Assembly: GCF_002086515.1 (NCBI RefSeq)
Contig: NZ_MVHH01000042.1
Location: forward strand, 1 to 33,631
Reading direction: 5' to 3'
DNA length: 33,631 nt
From: Mycolicibacter arupensis
GTDB lineage: Bacteria; Actinomycetota; Actinomycetes; Mycobacteriales; Mycobacteriaceae
Each line of letters starts with the position of its first letter. Position 1 is the first letter of the stretch. Shown here piece after piece: positions 24,468-32,124 of the stretch. The notes beneath the pieces were generated by a model, which did not search any database, was not told where the DNA came from, and was given only the letters and a program-made list of their open reading frames with translations. A program made the translations under genes and the position numbers.

Positions 24468-25907
24468 GTGATCACAACCAAGAAGTTTCTGAGTGGTGTT
24501 GTCGTCGCCGGCTTGGTTGCCGGGACCGGAGCCGCCGTCGGAACGCCCGTCGGGCTGTCCGCTTCGACGGCAGAGTGGCTGCTGGCCGCCGAGCACGTGC
24601 TGCTGATCGGCACCGACGGCACCAACCTCTCGAAGATCCTGGAGTACGCCTACAACGAAGACAGCGGTTTCAAGACCGCCATGGACTGGGGCATCACCGG
24701 GGCGGCCACCGAGGTCAACCACACCACGATCTCCGGTCCTTCGTGGTCGACCATCCTCACCGGCGTCTGGGACGACAAGCACGGCGTGATCAACAACGTG
24801 TTCGAAGCGGCGCCGTACAACTCATGGCCCACCGTGTTCAACCTGATCGAGTACTACAAGCCGGAGATCCAGACCACGGTGATCGCCGACTGGGACTACA
24901 TCAACCAGATGAGTGCCGCCGGCGGTTACCCGGCCGACAACAACCTGTACGTGCCGTTCCAGAACAATTGGGCCGACACCGACGCGGAGGTCACGTCGCA
25001 GACCATCGCCCAGATTCTGGCGACCACCACTAACCCGAACATCGACAACTTCATCTTCTCCTACCAGGTGCAGGCCGATGAGGCCGGCCACGCCTACGGC
25101 GGCGGATCGGCCGAGTACGCCCAGGCCGTCATCAACGTCGGCGGAAACATCCAGCAGATCCTGGACGCCGTCGCCTACGCCCGGGCCGAGACCGGCGACG
25201 ACTGGTCGATCATCATCACCACCGACCACGGCCACCAGATGTCACTGGGCTTCGGGCACGGCTTCCAGTCGCCGAATGAGACCACCCAGTTCGTCATCTT
25301 CGACCAGGCCGGCGACAACGCCACCGACGGCAGCCAGAACTTGAACTACTCGATCGCCGACATCACCCCGACCATCCTGCAGCTCTTCGGCATCCCGCTG
25401 CGGTCGGACTTCGACGGTGCCCCGATGTTCACCGACCCCAATATCATCAACAGCATCGTCTCGCCGGTCGACCTCAAAGAGGCGCTCACCGCCGCGATCG
25501 CGATGTACGGCTACCCGAACATCGGCAACGACCTCGCCCTCGGGCTGCGCACGGTGGTCGCCACGATCCCCTACCTGCTCAACGGCGTGGTCGCCGACAT
25601 CGACAAGTTCCTGCAGTCGATCGTCGACCAGGACATCTTCCTGATCAGCGGCCTGGCCGAGGTTGGTCAGCAGATCAACGACTTCTTCGGTGGTCTGTCG
25701 GTCGATGTGCTCCAGCTGGCAGCGGGCGGGGTCGCCTGGCTGACAGGGGCAGGGCGCATTGAGCCCACCGACGCACCGCTGCCGCCTCCGGGAAGTGCCG
25801 AGTTCACCGGCCTGGAGGCCCTGCTGGCCAGCGGCACGGTCCCCGCCCCCGACCTGGGCGGCACCGACCTGGCCGGTCTGCTGGACCTGACCGCGCTGGC
25901 AGGCTGA
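24468..25907 (+). CDS. Secreted alkaline-phosphatase-superfamily enzyme, paralogue 3
   Basis: 479 residues, third tandem paralogue. It keeps the signal (MITTKKFLSGVVVAGLVAG), D50, S89 (ISGPSWSTILTG), TTDHGH and GHGFQSPNE. Two differences stand out. The fourth motif reads DEAGH rather than DHAGH; the Asp and last His remain, so metal binding should hold. The loop between TTDHGH and GHGF is about 6 residues shorter than in paralogue 1, which could change access to the active site. The tail ends in DAPLPPPGSAEFTG and a short Gly/Asp/Leu stretch. A strong terminator follows 12 nt after the stop and ends the array. Confidence 0.87.
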   Translation: MITTKKFLSGVVVAGLVAGTGAAVGTPVGLSASTAEWLLAAEHVLLIGTDGTNLSKILEYAYNEDSGFKTAMDWGITGAATEVNHTTISGPSWSTILTGVWDDKHGVINNVFEAAPYNSWPTVFNLIEYYKPEIQTTVIADWDYINQMSAAGGYPADNNLYVPFQNNWADTDAEVTSQTIAQILATTTNPNIDNFIFSYQVQADEAGHAYGGGSAEYAQAVINVGGNIQQILDAVAYARAETGDDWSIIITTDHGHQMSLGFGHGFQSPNETTQFVIFDQAGDNATDGSQNLNYSIADITPTILQLFGIPLRSDFDGAPMFTDPNIINSIVSPVDLKEALTAAIAMYGYPNIGNDLALGLRTVVATIPYLLNGVVADIDKFLQSIVDQDIFLISGLAEVGQQINDFFGGLSVDVLQLAAGGVAWLTGAGRIEPTDAPLPPPGSAEFTGLEALLASGTVPAPDLGGTDLAGLLDLTALAG

Positions 25908-25919
25908 TAACTGAACATC

Positions 25920-25963
25920 GAAGCGCCGCCAGGTCCCGCAACACCCGGGCCTGGCGGCGCTTC
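25920..25963 (+). terminator. Strong terminator after the phosphatase array
   Basis: GAAGCGCCGCCAGG (25920-25933) pairs perfectly with CCTGGCGGCGCTTC (25950-25963): a 14-bp stem that can extend inward with CCCG/CGGG. A short mixed U/G run follows. Clearly an intrinsic terminator type. Confidence 0.8.
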
Positions 25964-26066
25964 GTGTGTGCTGGGATAGCGTCCTGGCAGTGACTTCACC
26001 CCACGGGGCTAGGAACCAGCCGTCGGCCTTCCTCGTTCCCGGTCGAACTTCAGGAGCGGCGACACC

Positions 26067-27185
26067 ATGAAGACCCCCATCTGCGAGCAGTACGGCATCG
26101 AGTTCCCGCTTTTCGCGTTCAGCCACTGCCGCGACGTGGTGGCCGCGGTGACCAATGCCGGCGGCTTCGGCGTGTTCGGCGGCGCGGCCTACACCCCGGA
26201 GCGGTTGGACCAGGAGTTGAGCTGGATCGACGAGCAAGTCAAGGGCAAGCCCTACGGCATCGACATCATCGTCCCGGCGAAGTTCGAGGGCAAGGGCGAA
26301 AACCTCTCGGGCGGCCAGCTTTCCGACCGTATTCCCGCTGAGTACCGGGCCTTCATCGCAGACCTGCTGGCCCAACACGACATCGAGCCCGAGGAGAAGC
26401 CGCGCGTGGGTTCGGCCATGCTGGCCGGCAGTGCGGGAGAACAGCTGCTCGAGGTGGCCGTCGCCCACCCCATCCGGATGATGGCAAATGCGCTCGGTGT
26501 TCCGCCGGACTACATGATCAAGTCCGGGAAGGACAACGACATCCCGGTCGCGGCCCTGGTGGGCGCCAAGGAGCACGCGCTGAAGCAGGTGGCCCACGGC
26601 GTTGACCTCATCGTCGCCCAGGGCACCGAGGCCGGTGGCCACTGCGGAGAGGTGTCGACGCTGGTCGTGGTTCCCGAAGTGATCGAAGCGATCGACAATG
26701 CAGTCCCCGTACTGGCCGCCGGCGGAATCGTCACCGGTCGACAGATGGCGGCCTGCGTGGCCTTGGGTGCCGCCGGGGCCTGGACGGGCTCGGTGTGGCT
26801 CACCACCGAGGAAGCCGAGACCGAGCCGCACACCGTGCAGAAGATGCTGGAGGCCACGTCGCGCGACACCATTCGCTCGACCGCACGCACCGGCAAGCCC
26901 GCCCGCCAACTGGTCTCGGAATGGACCGATGCGTGGCGCCCCAATGAGAAGGGCCACCCGACGCTGCCGCTGCCGCTGCAGTCAATGCTGGCCGAGCCCA
27001 CCCTGCGTCGCATCGACAAACTGGCTGCCACCGGACACCCTGGGGCACAAGCGCTTTCCACGTATTTCGTGGGCCAGGGCGTCGGGCTGATGAACAAGGT
27101 CAAGCCCGCGCGCGACGTCGTGTTCGAGTTCATCGAGGACTACATCGCCGCCGCCGAGCGGCTCGGCGGCTCGCTCAGCGACTGA
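26067..27185 (+). CDS. Nitronate monooxygenase-family flavoprotein (Rv1533-like)
   Basis: A 372-residue FMN-dependent TIM-barrel protein of the nitronate monooxygenase/2-nitropropane dioxygenase family. N-terminal CEQYGIEFPLFAFSHCRDVVAAVTNAGGFGVFGG, the phosphate-binding loop AAGGIVTGRQMAA with GAAGAWTGS, and the AQGTEAGGHCGE segment with the conserved His are present. Family members oxidise alkyl nitronates or act as enoyl-type reductases and dehydrogenases in lipid pathways. The start IEFPLFAFSHCRD matches the Rv1533 type, of unknown substrate. The ATG has AGGAG at 26051-26055. It stands alone between the terminator at 25920 and the convergent GNAT gene. Confidence 0.9.
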   Translation: MKTPICEQYGIEFPLFAFSHCRDVVAAVTNAGGFGVFGGAAYTPERLDQELSWIDEQVKGKPYGIDIIVPAKFEGKGENLSGGQLSDRIPAEYRAFIADLLAQHDIEPEEKPRVGSAMLAGSAGEQLLEVAVAHPIRMMANALGVPPDYMIKSGKDNDIPVAALVGAKEHALKQVAHGVDLIVAQGTEAGGHCGEVSTLVVVPEVIEAIDNAVPVLAAGGIVTGRQMAACVALGAAGAWTGSVWLTTEEAETEPHTVQKMLEATSRDTIRSTARTGKPARQLVSEWTDAWRPNEKGHPTLPLPLQSMLAEPTLRRIDKLAATGHPGAQALSTYFVGQGVGLMNKVKPARDVVFEFIEDYIAAAERLGGSLSD

Positions 27186-27200
27186 GCCGCCGGCCGCGCC

Positions 27201-27812
27201 TTAGGGGGTCTGCGGCTCCCGCCACATCTTCCACAACGTGGGCCCGCCGTTCGGCAGGTTGATCTCGCCGATCACCCGGAAGCCGAAACGCTCGTAATAC
27301 GGCACGTTCTCGAACTTGCTGGACTCCAGGTAGGCCGGGCACAGCTCCGCGTCGCAGCGATCCAGCCGCGGTTGCATGACGGCCTGCCCGAACCCCCGGC
27401 CCCGCACCGACGGGTCACTGCCGATCACCGCCAAATACCAGTGCGGTTCCTCGGGGTGGTTGGCGTCCAACAGATCTGAGAGCACCCGCCCCTGCCCCAG
27501 GCGAAAACCGAACGCCCGGAACAAGGACGGCACCATCCGCAGCTGGGACCAGATCGACTGCTTCCACTGGTTGGGCGGGTCCCACAGCGCGGCCGCACCG
27601 ACGGCCGCACCGTCGTCGGCCACCTCGACACCGCCCCCGGCCAGGTGATGGACCCGGGCCGAGGTGCCGAAGTACGTCGTCAACTGGTCTTCACGCGCGT
27701 CGTCGTCGGGGAGCAGCCACATCGACACCGGGTCGTCGTAGAACGCGCGCCCCAGCGCCTTCGCCAGCGAGGGGAGGTCGGACTTGAGCGCGGGCCGCGA
27801 GTCGATTGCCAT
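27201..27812 (-). CDS. GNAT-family N-acetyltransferase
   Basis: A 203-residue acetyl-CoA-dependent acetyltransferase. The acetyl-CoA site is VIGSDPSVRGRGFGQAVMQ (the R/Q-x-x-G-x-G/A type), and the C-terminal β-strand pair YLESSKFENVPYYERFGFRVIGE is characteristic. The substrate is unknown. Its size and N-terminus (ALGRAFYDDPVSMWLLPDDDAR) resemble Rv0133, which would be a displaced member of the conserved block, a tentative link. It converges on the flavoprotein gene and diverges from the M19 gene with a 54-nt gap. Confidence 0.9.
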   Translation of the reverse strand: MAIDSRPALKSDLPSLAKALGRAFYDDPVSMWLLPDDDAREDQLTTYFGTSARVHHLAGGGVEVADDGAAVGAAALWDPPNQWKQSIWSQLRMVPSLFRAFGFRLGQGRVLSDLLDANHPEEPHWYLAVIGSDPSVRGRGFGQAVMQPRLDRCDAELCPAYLESSKFENVPYYERFGFRVIGEINLPNGGPTLWKMWREPQTP

Positions 27813-27866
27813 AGGGCTACATTAATGCGTCGCAATCGGCGGCGGTGCAGAGCAAGATCATCGGAT

Positions 27867-28823
27867 ATGAGCACCCTGCTGTGGGACCAACACACGTGTC
27901 TGCCGTTGCAGGACGGTGCCGAGGTCACGCCGCTGACCCGCTACCAGCATTCCGGCGGAGTGCTGTTGTCGGTGAATGCGGGGTACGCGCCGCAGAGCCT
28001 TGCCGACAGCCTGGCGCTGCTGCAACACTTTCGCCGCGCCATCGAGGCCCACCCGGGCCTGGCGGTGGCCGCCACCGTCAGTGACGTCGACACGATCACC
28101 GGTGCGGGCGGAATCGCGGTGGTGTTCGACCTGGAGGACTCCCATCCCCTCGATGACGATCTGGCCAACCTGGCCGTTTTGGCCGCGCACGGGGTGCGCA
28201 CCTTGCTGCCCACCTACAACCACGCCAATCGCGCCGGTTCCGGCTGCCTGGATTCGGCAGATGCGGGCCTGACCTCCTGGGGCCGGGCGATCGTCGCCGA
28301 GATGAACACCGTCGGCATGGTTCCCGACGGCTCCCATTGCAGCGTCCGCACCGGCCTGGACATGTGCGCGGTATCGAAGGGACCTGTGGTGTACAGCCAT
28401 TCGTGTATGCGGGCGCTGTGGGATCACCCCCGCAACATCACCGACGATCAGGCGCGGGCGTGTGCGGCCACCGGCGGCGTCGTCGGAATCACCGCGGTGG
28501 GAATCTTCTTGGGGCCCAACACCCCCACCCTGGAAGCGGTGACGCGCCATCTGGAATATGCGGTCGAACTGGTGGGAATCGAGCACGTGGGCGTCAGCAC
28601 CGACCACTCCTTCGACCATGCGGACTTCAACGCCGAGATGCTGGCCAACCCGCAACTGTTCGACCAGAGCTACACGCGCTGGGGTCCGATCCAGTGGATG
28701 ACACCCGAGACCTGGCTGGGTCTGCGCGCACACCTTTGTGACCGGGGCTGGAGCGAGGCCGACGTCAGCGCCGTCCTGGGTGGCAACTTCCGCCGCGTGG
28801 CCCAGCAGGTGTGGCTCGGCTAG
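27867..28823 (+). CDS. M19-family (membrane dipeptidase-like) amidohydrolase
   Basis: A 318-residue TIM-barrel zinc peptidase-like protein. Canonical positions: DxHxD is WDQHTCLP here, so H9 is kept but the second ligand is Cys11 instead of Asp; E90 (DLEDSHP), H157 (PDGSHC), H178 (VVYSHS), the HPRNITDD loop at 187-194, and D246 (GVSTDHSFD) are kept. Classical members hydrolyse dipeptides or act on β-lactam-like amides; a Cys ligand could change metal content or substrate. The start at ATG 27867 is preferred to a longer in-frame reading because it begins at the first strand. The last 4 nt overlap the stop of the convergent hydrolase gene. Confidence 0.88.
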   Translation: MSTLLWDQHTCLPLQDGAEVTPLTRYQHSGGVLLSVNAGYAPQSLADSLALLQHFRRAIEAHPGLAVAATVSDVDTITGAGGIAVVFDLEDSHPLDDDLANLAVLAAHGVRTLLPTYNHANRAGSGCLDSADAGLTSWGRAIVAEMNTVGMVPDGSHCSVRTGLDMCAVSKGPVVYSHSCMRALWDHPRNITDDQARACAATGGVVGITAVGIFLGPNTPTLEAVTRHLEYAVELVGIEHVGVSTDHSFDHADFNAEMLANPQLFDQSYTRWGPIQWMTPETWLGLRAHLCDRGWSEADVSAVLGGNFRRVAQQVWLG

Positions 28824-29749
28824 GGATTGCCGGGAGCGAAGACGAACTGCTCTATGGCACTGACGAATTCGTCCGGCTTCTCCACCAAGGGGCTGTGCCC
28901 CGATCCAGGGATGACGACCGGCTGCAGGCCGGCCCTGCGATAGCGTTCGACGTTCGGGGCGGTGGGAGCCAAAACGTCGTTCTCCCCCCACACCACCAGC
29001 ACCGGCTTGCCCAGGCCCGCCAGCCTGTCGGCCACGGCACGCTGTTCGTTGAGCCGCCCCGCGGTCTTGGCGTGGCACAAGGCGTTGTGAGTCATGCGCT
29101 TCAACGATCGGTAGGCGAACGCAGGGATCGGAAAGTCGGCGTCAAACCCGGTCTGCAGCGAGCTCTTGTCTACCGTGTCCGAGCGACGCAGTTGATCCAC
29201 CGAGGGGCCCAGCACCGGCCAGCACACCGCGTTGCTCAGCGCGGGCATAGCGGTGAGGCCCTGGTCTGCGGGGGTGTCGGAGACCAGCACGCGGTCCACC
29301 AGCTCCGGTGCGCTCTCGGCCAGCGCGGTGGCCACCGTGCCGCCCATCGAATGCCCGACCAGCACCGCGTGCTGCACACCCAAGGTGTCCAATGCCTGGT
29401 GCACGGCAGTGGCCTGCCCTTCGGCGCTGTAGGCCGTGGCGTCGCTGGGGGCTTCCGAGCCGCCGTGGCCCACCAGGTCGATCGCGATCACCCGGGTCGA
29501 GTCGGCCAACGCCGGAGCCACCGCCTCCCACCATTGGATCGAGGCCGAATAGCCGTGCAGCAGCACGATGGCGTGGTCGTCATCGCCTTCGCCGTATTCG
29601 CGGACGTTGAGGTCGGGGCCGGGTAGGTCTAGCACCAAGCCTTCGGCGAACGGCTCGGCGGTACGCGTGGCGCGGCCCGCCACCACCGCGGTGGCCAGCA
29701 GGGCGATCAGGGCCAGCGTGAACACGGCGGCGGCAATGCGTTTACCCAC
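28820..29749 (-). CDS. Exported or membrane-anchored alpha/beta hydrolase
   Basis: A 309-residue alpha/beta hydrolase with a hydrophobic N-terminal segment (residues ~5-25, AAAVFTLALIALLATAVVAG) that acts as signal anchor or signal peptide. The oxyanion loop is LLHGYSAS, the nucleophile elbow GHSMGG, the acid in WGENDVLAP and the catalytic His in GSGHSPL. Likely an esterase, lipase or haloperoxidase-like enzyme acting outside the membrane; the substrate is unknown. It is convergent with the M19 gene (overlapping stops) and divergent from the VOC gene at 29806. Confidence 0.9.
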   Translation of the reverse strand: MGKRIAAAVFTLALIALLATAVVAGRATRTAEPFAEGLVLDLPGPDLNVREYGEGDDDHAIVLLHGYSASIQWWEAVAPALADSTRVIAIDLVGHGGSEAPSDATAYSAEGQATAVHQALDTLGVQHAVLVGHSMGGTVATALAESAPELVDRVLVSDTPADQGLTAMPALSNAVCWPVLGPSVDQLRRSDTVDKSSLQTGFDADFPIPAFAYRSLKRMTHNALCHAKTAGRLNEQRAVADRLAGLGKPVLVVWGENDVLAPTAPNVERYRRAGLQPVVIPGSGHSPLVEKPDEFVSAIEQFVFAPGNP

Positions 29750-29805
29750 CCGCTGACGCTAGCGCGGGCATAGCCTGTACCGAGGCCGAATCACGGGAGG
29801 TAGCA

Positions 29806-30159
29806 ATGAGCGACCACGACATCCGGATGATCGTCTTGTCCACCGATGACCTGGACGAATCGATCAAGTTCTACAGCGAAACCCTGGGCATGCCGCTGAA
29901 GTTCCGCGACGGCGCGCACTTCGCCGCCCTCGACGGCGGGTCGGTGACTTTGGCCTTGGCGACCGCGGTGGATCACCCCATCCACGGCCAGGTGGTGGTG
30001 GGGATCAAGACCGACGACGTGGACGGTGCCGCGAAAGCCATCGAGGCCAGCGGGGGCGGAATCGTCAAGGGCCCCTACGACGACGCCCACGAGCGCCGGG
30101 CGGTGGTCTACGACAACAAGGGCAATGGGCTGGTGTTCTATAAGCCGTTGGGGCGGTAG
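29806..30159 (+). CDS. Small VOC-family (glyoxalase-like) protein
   Basis: A 117-residue single-domain vicinal-oxygen-chelate protein: MIVLSTDDLDESIKFYSETLGMPLKFRDG at the start and AVVYDNKGNGLVFYK at the end. The usual metal residues are largely missing in the first strand (MIVLS without His), and the end has VFY in place of a Glu ligand, so it may be a non-metal binding member, such as a drug-sequestering or orphan type. A GGGAGGTAGC ribosome binding site precedes the ATG. It stands alone; the next ~430 nt lack a clear gene. Confidence 0.85.
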   Translation: MSDHDIRMIVLSTDDLDESIKFYSETLGMPLKFRDGAHFAALDGGSVTLALATAVDHPIHGQVVVGIKTDDVDGAAKAIEASGGGIVKGPYDDAHERRAVVYDNKGNGLVFYKPLGR

Positions 30160-30593
30160 AGCGCGGGGCGGTCCAGCAAGGTCGGGCTAGGTCCGAAAGG
30201 CCTCCGCGTCGGGTGAATTGACGAACTCACGTTCGTGCGTAGCCTTCGACCGATAGTGCGCGGCGAAAGGCAACCCGTCATGTTGGTCCACGCGGCGACG
30301 CGGTATGGCGCGGCTGCAGCGCGTGGTGATGCCGGTGGCGCGGCGTGAGCGGCAGGCACCCAATGCCCAAATGGAGCCCTGCCAACTCGGCAGTCAATGG
30401 GGTCCGGGCACAAGCCTGCCTGGTCACCAGTGGGTCGGTGGGGTGGCGCCCCGATCCCGTACGTACGCCCCGACATGCCTGGCTGGAAGTGGGAACTAGA
30501 GAACTTACTGCCGTTCATGCATGGTCCGTTTATTGCGCACACGCAGCTGCTCAGTGATCCACCGGACCACGTCCCGGCCGTCTCGGTGGGGCG
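30160..30593. other. Gene-poor stretch
   Basis: No convincing gene begins here except the weak 66-residue frame listed separately. The composition is mixed and codon use is poor in all frames. An ACGAAC-TCAC-GTTCGT inverted repeat (30221-30236) resembles a TetR operator but has no adjacent regulator. The stretch marks the break between the conserved single genes and the membrane/Gly-rich gene set. Confidence 0.5.
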
Positions 30594-30597
30594 ATGA
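30397..30597 (+). CDS. Possible 66-residue small protein coupled to the next gene
   Basis: A weak candidate. The frame contains an aromatic, Pro-rich stretch (PYVRPDMPGWKWELENLLPF, then MHGPF) that looks protein-like. Its stop overlaps the ATG of the membrane protein at 30594 in an ATGA arrangement, typical of translational coupling. There is no ribosome binding site at the start, and the family is not recognised. It may be a remnant of a longer gene that lost its 5' end. Confidence 0.3.
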   Translation: MGSGHKPAWSPVGRWGGAPIPYVRPDMPGWKWELENLLPFMHGPFIAHTQLLSDPPDHVPAVSVGR

Positions 30598-30887
30598 TCA
30601 GACTGCGGTTCGTCAAGCCAACTCTTAGTCGAGTGGCGTGGTGTACCACGGCGGTTGCGGTTGTATGCAGTCTCGCCGCGGGCCTATTCCTCTACGGGGC
30701 CGCAATCGCGACTCTCTCTGATAACGATCGACCCGCGGGAGGCGAATACGTTCGCCTGTTGCTCCTCGACCTGACATTTTGGGGTCCGGTCTTGCTCCTA
30801 ACCTGTTGGAAATTCACAACTCCGCTCGCGCTTGTGCTCGGTTCGCTCACCGCAGGTATACGCCGCGTACCACCGGCGCCGGATTAA
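30594..30887 (+). CDS. Two-helix membrane protein, unknown
   Basis: A 97-residue protein with two hydrophobic spans: about residues 13-41 (VAWCTTAVAVVCSLAAGLFLYG) and 53-83 (VRLLLLDLTFWGPVLLLTCW, then LALVLGSLTAG). A short polar loop (SDNDRPAGGEY) joins them, and the N-terminus is basic (MIRLRFVKP), so both ends are probably cytosolic. The family is not recognised. It is followed by 86 nt and then the first of the two leaderless membrane genes, and may belong to that group. Confidence 0.6.
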   Translation: MIRLRFVKPTLSRVAWCTTAVAVVCSLAAGLFLYGAAIATLSDNDRPAGGEYVRLLLLDLTFWGPVLLLTCWKFTTPLALVLGSLTAGIRRVPPAPD

Positions 30888-30960
30888 GCGGCGAACCCGA
30901 ACCGCTGCACTGAGCCACCCAGCGATGCCGGGTTGACAACCCCTGACCTGCCGGTCGAGC

Positions 30961-30976
30961 TACGATCCGAAATGTG
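30961..30976 (+). promoter_or_regulatory. -10 element and leaderless start, copy 1
   Basis: TACGAT (30961-30966) is a TANNNT -10 element placed 7 nt before GTG 30974, the spacing expected if transcription starts at the G of GTG. The paralogous gene has the same block (CTACnATCCGnAATGTGACCAC). Confidence 0.6.
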
Positions 30977-31450
30977 ACCACCGCGCCCAACCTTTGGCCG
31001 TCCCCGCTGCCCTCTTCCCCGCCGCGCCATGTGGGCAAAGTTCTACCAGTTCTGACCTTCATCTTCTCCCTGGCTGCCCTGATCGCGGCCATTGCGGCTT
31101 TCGCGCGGCTGGCTCCCCAACCGACATACACCACGGCCGAGAAGTCCGCAGCTCAGGAACGGCTATGCGGTCAGTACCAGCTTGCGGCGCGAGCTGCGCA
31201 TATCGAGACGGCGCTCGACGGTGACACCGCTTTGGCAAGGATCTCGATGATCAACGCTGCACTGATTCTTGAGACCGCGTCCTCAGACCAGGCGCTCGCG
31301 TCGAATTACCGCGATGCCGCAAGGGCTTTGGCCGACGCCTACCAGACCATGGCGGCTACAGCAAGCCTCGGCGATGCCACGAAATTCCAGGCTGCTGTGG
31401 ACGCTACGAACACCCAGGTCGAAACAATGAAAGCACTCTGCGGAGACTGA
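30974..31450 (+). CDS. Single-pass membrane protein, paralogue A
   Basis: A 158-residue protein: a Pro/Ser-rich cytosolic head (MTTAPNLWPSPLPSSPPRHV), one transmembrane helix at about residues 23-46 (VLPVLTFIFSLAALIAAIAAF), then an outside helical domain. Two cysteines, in RLCGQYQLA and at the very end in ALCGD, could form a disulfide that closes the domain. The YRDAARALADAYQTMA helix is shared with paralogue B. Small membrane proteins of this shape accompany secretion-related genes in mycobacteria; I recall Rv3901c as similar in size, untested. The GTG is probably a leaderless start. Confidence 0.78.
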   Translation: MTTAPNLWPSPLPSSPPRHVGKVLPVLTFIFSLAALIAAIAAFARLAPQPTYTTAEKSAAQERLCGQYQLAARAAHIETALDGDTALARISMINAALILETASSDQALASNYRDAARALADAYQTMAATASLGDATKFQAAVDATNTQVETMKALCGD

Positions 31451-31570
31451 CGGACTTCCCGGCCATCGGTTAGCTCGGGCCGCATGTCGTCATGTAGGGC
31501 GGCCAGGGAGAGTCTGCCAAGCCCACGTAGGCCAAAAATCAGGATGTAAACGTGAAATCGCGTTGCGGAC

Positions 31571-31586
31571 TACCATCCGCAATGTG
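31571..31586 (+). promoter_or_regulatory. -10 element and leaderless start, copy 2
   Basis: TACCAT (31571-31576) lies 7 nt before GTG 31584, with the same flanks as copy 1. It argues for the GTG at 31584 rather than the in-frame upstream start at 31563. Confidence 0.6.
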
Positions 31587-32063
31587 ACCACGAATCTGCC
31601 GCCTTGGACCAGCCAGCCCGCTGCGCGACCCCCAAGCCGACTGGCCCCGGTGCTTGCTGGGCTAGCTACGTTATTGGCAGCGGCTGCGCTAACTGTTGGG
31701 ATAGTAGCGCTCACCCGGCCAGCCTCGTCACCAATATATTCGGGCGCTCAACAGAAAGCCGCGGATGACGAACTTTGCGGGACATATAAATTGGCGTCAA
31801 CCGCGATGAGTATCGCCACTAATGCGCCCAACGGAGACGTATCCGTGGCTCGCCTTTCATTAACAAATGGAGCCCGGATGCTTCAAACAGCTGCGTCAGA
31901 CCCCGCCCTCGCTGATAAATACCGTGACGCTGCGCGCGCACTGGCGAAAGCTTACCAAACGCAATCGGCAAAGGGCATTACTGCCACGCCCGAACAGTAT
32001 CAAGCAGCAATGCGCGATACCAACTCGAAAACTCTGGTCATGATCGGCCTGTGTGGTGACTGA
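31584..32063 (+). CDS. Single-pass membrane protein, paralogue B
   Basis: A 159-residue paralogue of the gene at 30974. Same plan: a Pro-rich head (MTTNLPPWTSQPAARPPS), one helix (LAPVLAGLATLLAAAALTVGIVAL), and an outside domain with ELCGTYKLAS, YRDAARALAKAYQTQSAKG and the ending GLCGD, so the Cys pair and closing motif are conserved. The copies differ strongly outside these anchors. This gene is distinctly less GC-rich than its neighbours (the 60 bases 31741-31800 contain 32 G/C), a possible sign of different origin. The Gly-rich protein gene begins about 60 nt after its stop. Confidence 0.78.
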   Translation: MTTNLPPWTSQPAARPPSRLAPVLAGLATLLAAAALTVGIVALTRPASSPIYSGAQQKAADDELCGTYKLASTAMSIATNAPNGDVSVARLSLTNGARMLQTAASDPALADKYRDAARALAKAYQTQSAKGITATPEQYQAAMRDTNSKTLVMIGLCGD

Positions 32064-32124
32064 CCTACCGCCGGGAAGATGGTCGATCTATTTGGTGGGT
32101 ACATGGTGGCCCGCCCCCCCATCC

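Noticed and set aside
25242..26957. A 571-residue minus-strand open frame
   Set aside because: Antisense to phosphatase paralogue 3 and the flavoprotein gene, with Asp/Val/Gly/Arg-rich shadow composition and no family motif.
30138..30542. A 134-residue minus-strand open frame in the gene-poor stretch
   Set aside because: Pro/Arg/Ala-rich with no motif, no ribosome binding site, and it overlaps the end of the VOC gene.
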